Shown one piece after another: positions 62,101-64,000 of a stretch of DNA of 64,000 nucleotides. The DNA is taken from positions 155,518 to 219,517 of the forward strand of contig JAJFII010000057.1 of NCBI GenBank assembly GCA_021775095.1, read 5' to 3'. Source of the stretch: Rhodospirillales bacterium (GTDB taxonomy: Bacteria > Pseudomonadota > Alphaproteobacteria > Rhodospirillales > Casp-alpha2). Every line of letters begins with the position of its first letter. Position 1 is the stretch's first letter. Both the position numbers and the translations under genes were made by a program. The notes under the pieces are model-generated. The model was not told where the DNA came from and did no database searches. It saw nothing but the letters and a program-made list of their open reading frames with translations.

Positions 62101-63063
62101 CTCGCGGTGGCTGGCGTGGGGGCTATGAACCAGGGCGTATCAGGTGGCGCTATTATCGCCTCGATGATCATTATGTGGCGCCTGACATCACCCATTCAAA
62201 ATGCGTTCATGTCGGCCTCAACGATCATCCGCGTCATAAACAGTCTGCGCCAGATTGATAATTTGATGACCCTCAATTCGGAAGAGGACGGTGACGGTAA
62301 CGAAGGAAAACGCCCGCGCATGCACGGTGCCCTGGATCTTTCACGGGTTTCGTTTCGCTATACAATGAATGCCGATCCGGCACTTTTGGGTATTACCTTC
62401 GCGACGGAACCGGGCGAAATAATTGCCATCGCCGGGCCCAATGGTTCAGGAAAATCAAGCCTTTTGAAGTTACTGGTCCGCGCCTATTCACCGCAGGCCG
62501 GCAGTATCAAACTCGACGGGGTCGACATTCGCCAGTTGTCGCCGGCTCGCCTGCGCGAACAAATCAGTTATATGCCGCAACGGTGTGAAATCTTTTACGG
62601 CACGATTGCCCAAAATCTGCGCCTGGTTCATCCGACGGCAACCGATGAAGACCTCCGGTGGGCCGCCGAACAGGCAGATGTGCTCGACGAAATCATGGCC
62701 CTGGAGCAGGGCACGGGCGACTGGAAACGCACGGGTTTTGAGTTCCGCCTTTCGGAATCGCAAGCCAACCAGATGCCAAATGGTTTTAGACAAAAGCTTG
62801 GCCTGACCCGGGCCTTTCTGAAACCTGCAGCTCTCACCCTGTTTGACGAACCGGGCAATGGTCTCGACCCGGACGGCGATCAGGCGTTTGTCAATTCTCT
62901 CGAAGCCCTGCGTAAACATTCAACCGTATTTATTGTTACCCATCGACCGAGCCATTTAAAACTTGCCGACAAGATTATCTATCTTGAACACGGCGCCATT
63001 CGCGCCATGGCACCATTTGAGAACGACAATATGAAAAACATCATCATGACGAATCTGGGATAA
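59179..63063 (+). CDS. Tandem-fused type I secretion ABC transporter
   Basis: A 1294-residue protein holding two complete ABC exporter halves. Half one: membrane domain about 20-330, ATPase with Walker A GDSGSGKSS (about 372) and Walker B I-L-F-D-E. Half two: a region about 600-720 that resembles the inactive C39-peptidase-like domain of LapB-type exporters, membrane domain about 730-1000, ATPase with Walker A GPNGSGKSS (about 1085) and Walker B L-T-L-F-D-E. Both signature motifs are degenerate (M-P-A-G-I and M-P-N-G-F in place of LSGGQ), while H-loops are intact. Type I secretion ATPases are normally homodimers of about 700 residues. The HlyD adaptor gene follows after four bases. The ATG at 59179 is chosen over a TTG at 59113. 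Confidence 0.9.
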   Translation: MAKKIDQNLNKRLFAFSGLRYAVPELFVSGLLINLLALALPLALMQMYDRIIPNQAISTLTLLVSGVVGAIFLETLLRILRSYVTGWLGSRFEHRVSVAGLEHLSKVPSRQFSAEETGVYTEQIRSAGLVRDFYSGQALLVLIDLPFAVIYVGVIGVIGGWLAAVAVVMIVLFICLTSYFGSKLRKSIEERTHQDDRRYNFLIETFRGIHSVKTMAMEPLMHRRYECLQEMNVEQGSALSDRNSVATNMGTNFSQLMTVTIVASGAYFAVDNDLTLGALSACIMLANRSLQPLRRGLATWIRFQSFKVARERLASLFRIEILEDETPYPNFGELQGAIELKNVKIKFPRSHEPLFENLNLTVAPGECIAILGDSGSGKSSLLNMMSGNLNPDEGEILIDGVPIRRVPKSILDQRVAHLPQRGNLIGGSILENITMFDDELTDQAIKASEELALDKVVAGMRLGYETQIGDGAVDTMPAGIRQRIAIAREIVFDPTIILFDEANLAMDGQGEGAVRVYLEKMKGKATIILVAHRPSLVKMADSFYDIEDGKLKKTTFDEHMKAGKFDAKAKAKTPEQPLRQDWQLTDAIHHFPVASDLSLCLPALLAGMKWHGATRSVAESLPHLANSLDLSGFRSVMANLNYDSDSYRINFKDLDPRLLPCLFVPDNEPAKVVLDWTQEGGFRYFESETVSVVSGSNFNEQGEAYIFTRQQKADVPAVNANDGWTRKIISRFKGFIALTLGITVLSTILSLATPLFVMGTFNFVLPTGDMKIEMMLLLGVALAFAIDWKLKTLKGRIMSFMAGRSEYIIGNSIFQKILDLPAPSIERVPVAEQVARVKDLEALRNFFLGPLSTLAYELPASLVFVIVLTIINPWMLLVVLAIIASFAILGGLTFRPQTRRTSKATRLLARRDEFLEETLDNMVTLKSADATDRWIERYREFSGQAAFAEFKSQQFNERVSGLSQMISMFGGVGALAVAGVGAMNQGVSGGAIIASMIIMWRLTSPIQNAFMSASTIIRVINSLRQIDNLMTLNSEEDGDGNEGKRPRMHGALDLSRVSFRYTMNADPALLGITFATEPGEIIAIAGPNGSGKSSLLKLLVRAYSPQAGSIKLDGVDIRQLSPARLREQISYMPQRCEIFYGTIAQNLRLVHPTATDEDLRWAAEQADVLDEIMALEQGTGDWKRTGFEFRLSESQANQMPNGFRQKLGLTRAFLKPAALTLFDEPGNGLDPDGDQAFVNSLEALRKHSTVFIVTHRPSHLKLADKIIYLEHGAIRAMAPFENDNMKNIIMTNLG

Positions 63064-63067
63064 GACG

Positions 63068-64000
63068 ATGCCATTTGACAATCCAAATAAGGATCGCACG
63101 TCGATCATAAAAGGCAGCCGGCACCGTCGTCTGCTGTCTGAAGCAATCCAGCTTGAGGAAGAGGTCGTGCCCCAGTATGTGAAGTCGGCATTGTTCGCTG
63201 TGACAGCACTGGTGGTTGGATTTGTCGTTTGGTCCGGCGTAATCGAAATTAAAGAAGTCGCCACTGCACCGGGCGAAATAATTCCAAGCGGCTCCGTTAA
63301 GGTCATTGAACACCTCGAAGGGGGATCGGTTAAAAGCATCGAGGTTGACGAGGGGAGCCATGTGAAAAAGGGTCAGGTTGTTCTGGTTTTGGATGAGGCG
63401 CAGGCAAACTCCGAGTTACAGCAGATCCAAGCCCGTTTCAATGCTCTGCGGTTACGCGGCGAGCGGCTTGCTGCCTTCGCCGACAACCGACCTCCCGATT
63501 TTTCATTTGTTGGCGATAACTATGTGCAATTGGCCGCCGATCAACAGACGATTTACAGCAATCAGATTGCGGCGAGCCGTTCGTCAAAATCCGTCGTCAG
63601 GTCACAAATCGACCAAAGAAAGCGGGAACTGCGTCAAATGAGTGATTCCTTGGGAGTTGCCCGCCAGCAGCAAAAAGTGACCAGCGAAATGGTCGTCATG
63701 CGGAAAAAAATGTTGGATAAAAAGTTGATCGCGAAAATGGAATTTCTGGAAACCAACCGGGCCAAAATCGCCGCTGACGGTGAAGTCTCGAGACTTGGCG
63801 ATCAGATTAAGTTAACCCAACAGACCGTCACCGAATCCCAACGACGCTTGCAGGACTTAGACATGCAACTGCGTCGGGAATCGCTGGCCGAGATGGGAAC
63901 CGTATCCGCCGAAATTGCCGAAGTTCGTAACAACATCGACAGAATTCAGGATCGTGTTGAGCGCTTGCAGATCAAATCCCCGATCTCTGGTATTGTCCAG
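63068..64000 (+). CDS. HlyD-family type I secretion adaptor, N-terminal part (cut by window edge)
   Basis: The first 311 codons of a membrane fusion protein. A cytoplasmic N-terminus of about 38 residues is followed by a membrane segment (A-L-F-A-V-T-A-L-V-V-G-F-V-V-W), a lipoyl-like half (H-L-E-G-G-S-V-K-S-I-E-V-D-E-G) and a long coiled coil (about 110-290). The closing I-K-S-P-I-S-G-I-V starts the second lipoyl half. The gene begins four bases after the ABC gene, so both form a type I secretion unit. Minus-strand frames over this DNA are shadows. Confidence 0.93.
   Translation, partial: MPFDNPNKDRTSIIKGSRHRRLLSEAIQLEEEVVPQYVKSALFAVTALVVGFVVWSGVIEIKEVATAPGEIIPSGSVKVIEHLEGGSVKSIEVDEGSHVKKGQVVLVLDEAQANSELQQIQARFNALRLRGERLAAFADNRPPDFSFVGDNYVQLAADQQTIYSNQIAASRSSKSVVRSQIDQRKRELRQMSDSLGVARQQQKVTSEMVVMRKKMLDKKLIAKMEFLETNRAKIAADGEVSRLGDQIKLTQQTVTESQRRLQDLDMQLRRESLAEMGTVSAEIAEVRNNIDRIQDRVERLQIKSPISGIVQ

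Overview
The window looks like chromosome of a free-living alphaproteobacterium, probably of the Rhodospirillales type. Moderate-to-high GC, a GapR/DUF2312 homologue, an MCE transporter with an auxiliary lipoprotein, TctDE-like signalling, TRAP-independent TTT transport and TPR/SPINDLY glycosyltransferases all fit that view. No rRNA, tRNA, CRISPR array or intact transposase gene was seen. Gene calls rest on reading the translations and motifs by eye; no database search was run.

Layout. 0-2.7 kb: end of an Mla-type phospholipid transport operon (ATPase, MCE protein, lipoprotein) and cysC. 2.8-10.8 kb: housekeeping and unknown genes (GapR, a response regulator, a GCS2-type ligase, N-formylglutamate amidohydrolase, DUF1289, glyoxalase, MFS transporter, AraC-Ogt protein, a small RMF-like protein). 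11-17.3 kb: a molybdenum hydroxylase operon (2Fe-2S, FAD and Mo subunits plus a DsbA-like protein) with XdhC and a MocA-like cytidylyltransferase. 17.3-26.8 kb: DUF3179, two multi-sensor histidine kinases, NIPSNAP, a decayed coxG and a TctDE-like two-component system beside an orphan periplasmic binding protein. 27.2-30.6 kb: a TPR/SPINDLY O-glycosyltransferase followed by broken genes (a methyltransferase and a DegT-type sugar aminotransferase) and a 271-bp element with inverted-repeat ends. 30.8-35.4 kb: TctCBA tripartite transporter with AtuA-like and DUF4387 proteins. 35.8-40.3 kb: cspA, two methyltransferases, a second SPINDLY-type transferase and a small coupled ORF. 40.3-49 kb: a polyol (sorbitol/mannitol) uptake and oxidation operon under a SorC-type regulator, ending in a PfkB kinase. 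49-58.3 kb: a nitrogen-oxide respiration region. 59.2-64 kb: a type I secretion system whose ABC protein is a tandem fusion, followed by a partial HlyD adaptor.

The most interesting region is 49.0-58.4 kb. It holds a Tat-exported copper nitrite reductase (NirK), a diheme cytochrome c, and a CuA-containing heme-copper oxidase whose catalytic subunit keeps all six metal-binding histidines but replaces the HPEVY active-site motif by HSSQQ. That replacement removes the tyrosine used by most oxygen reductases and points to a nitric oxide reductase of the NorSY/sNOR or eNOR kind. Behind it lie CtaB, a SCO/SenC copper chaperone, a diheme cytochrome b fused to two [4Fe-4S] clusters and an MvhD-like domain, an unknown membrane protein and a bacteriohemerythrin. 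FNR/Dnr-like boxes precede both transcription units. I infer a nitrite-to-N2O pathway with an unusual quinol- or ferredoxin-linked electron input.
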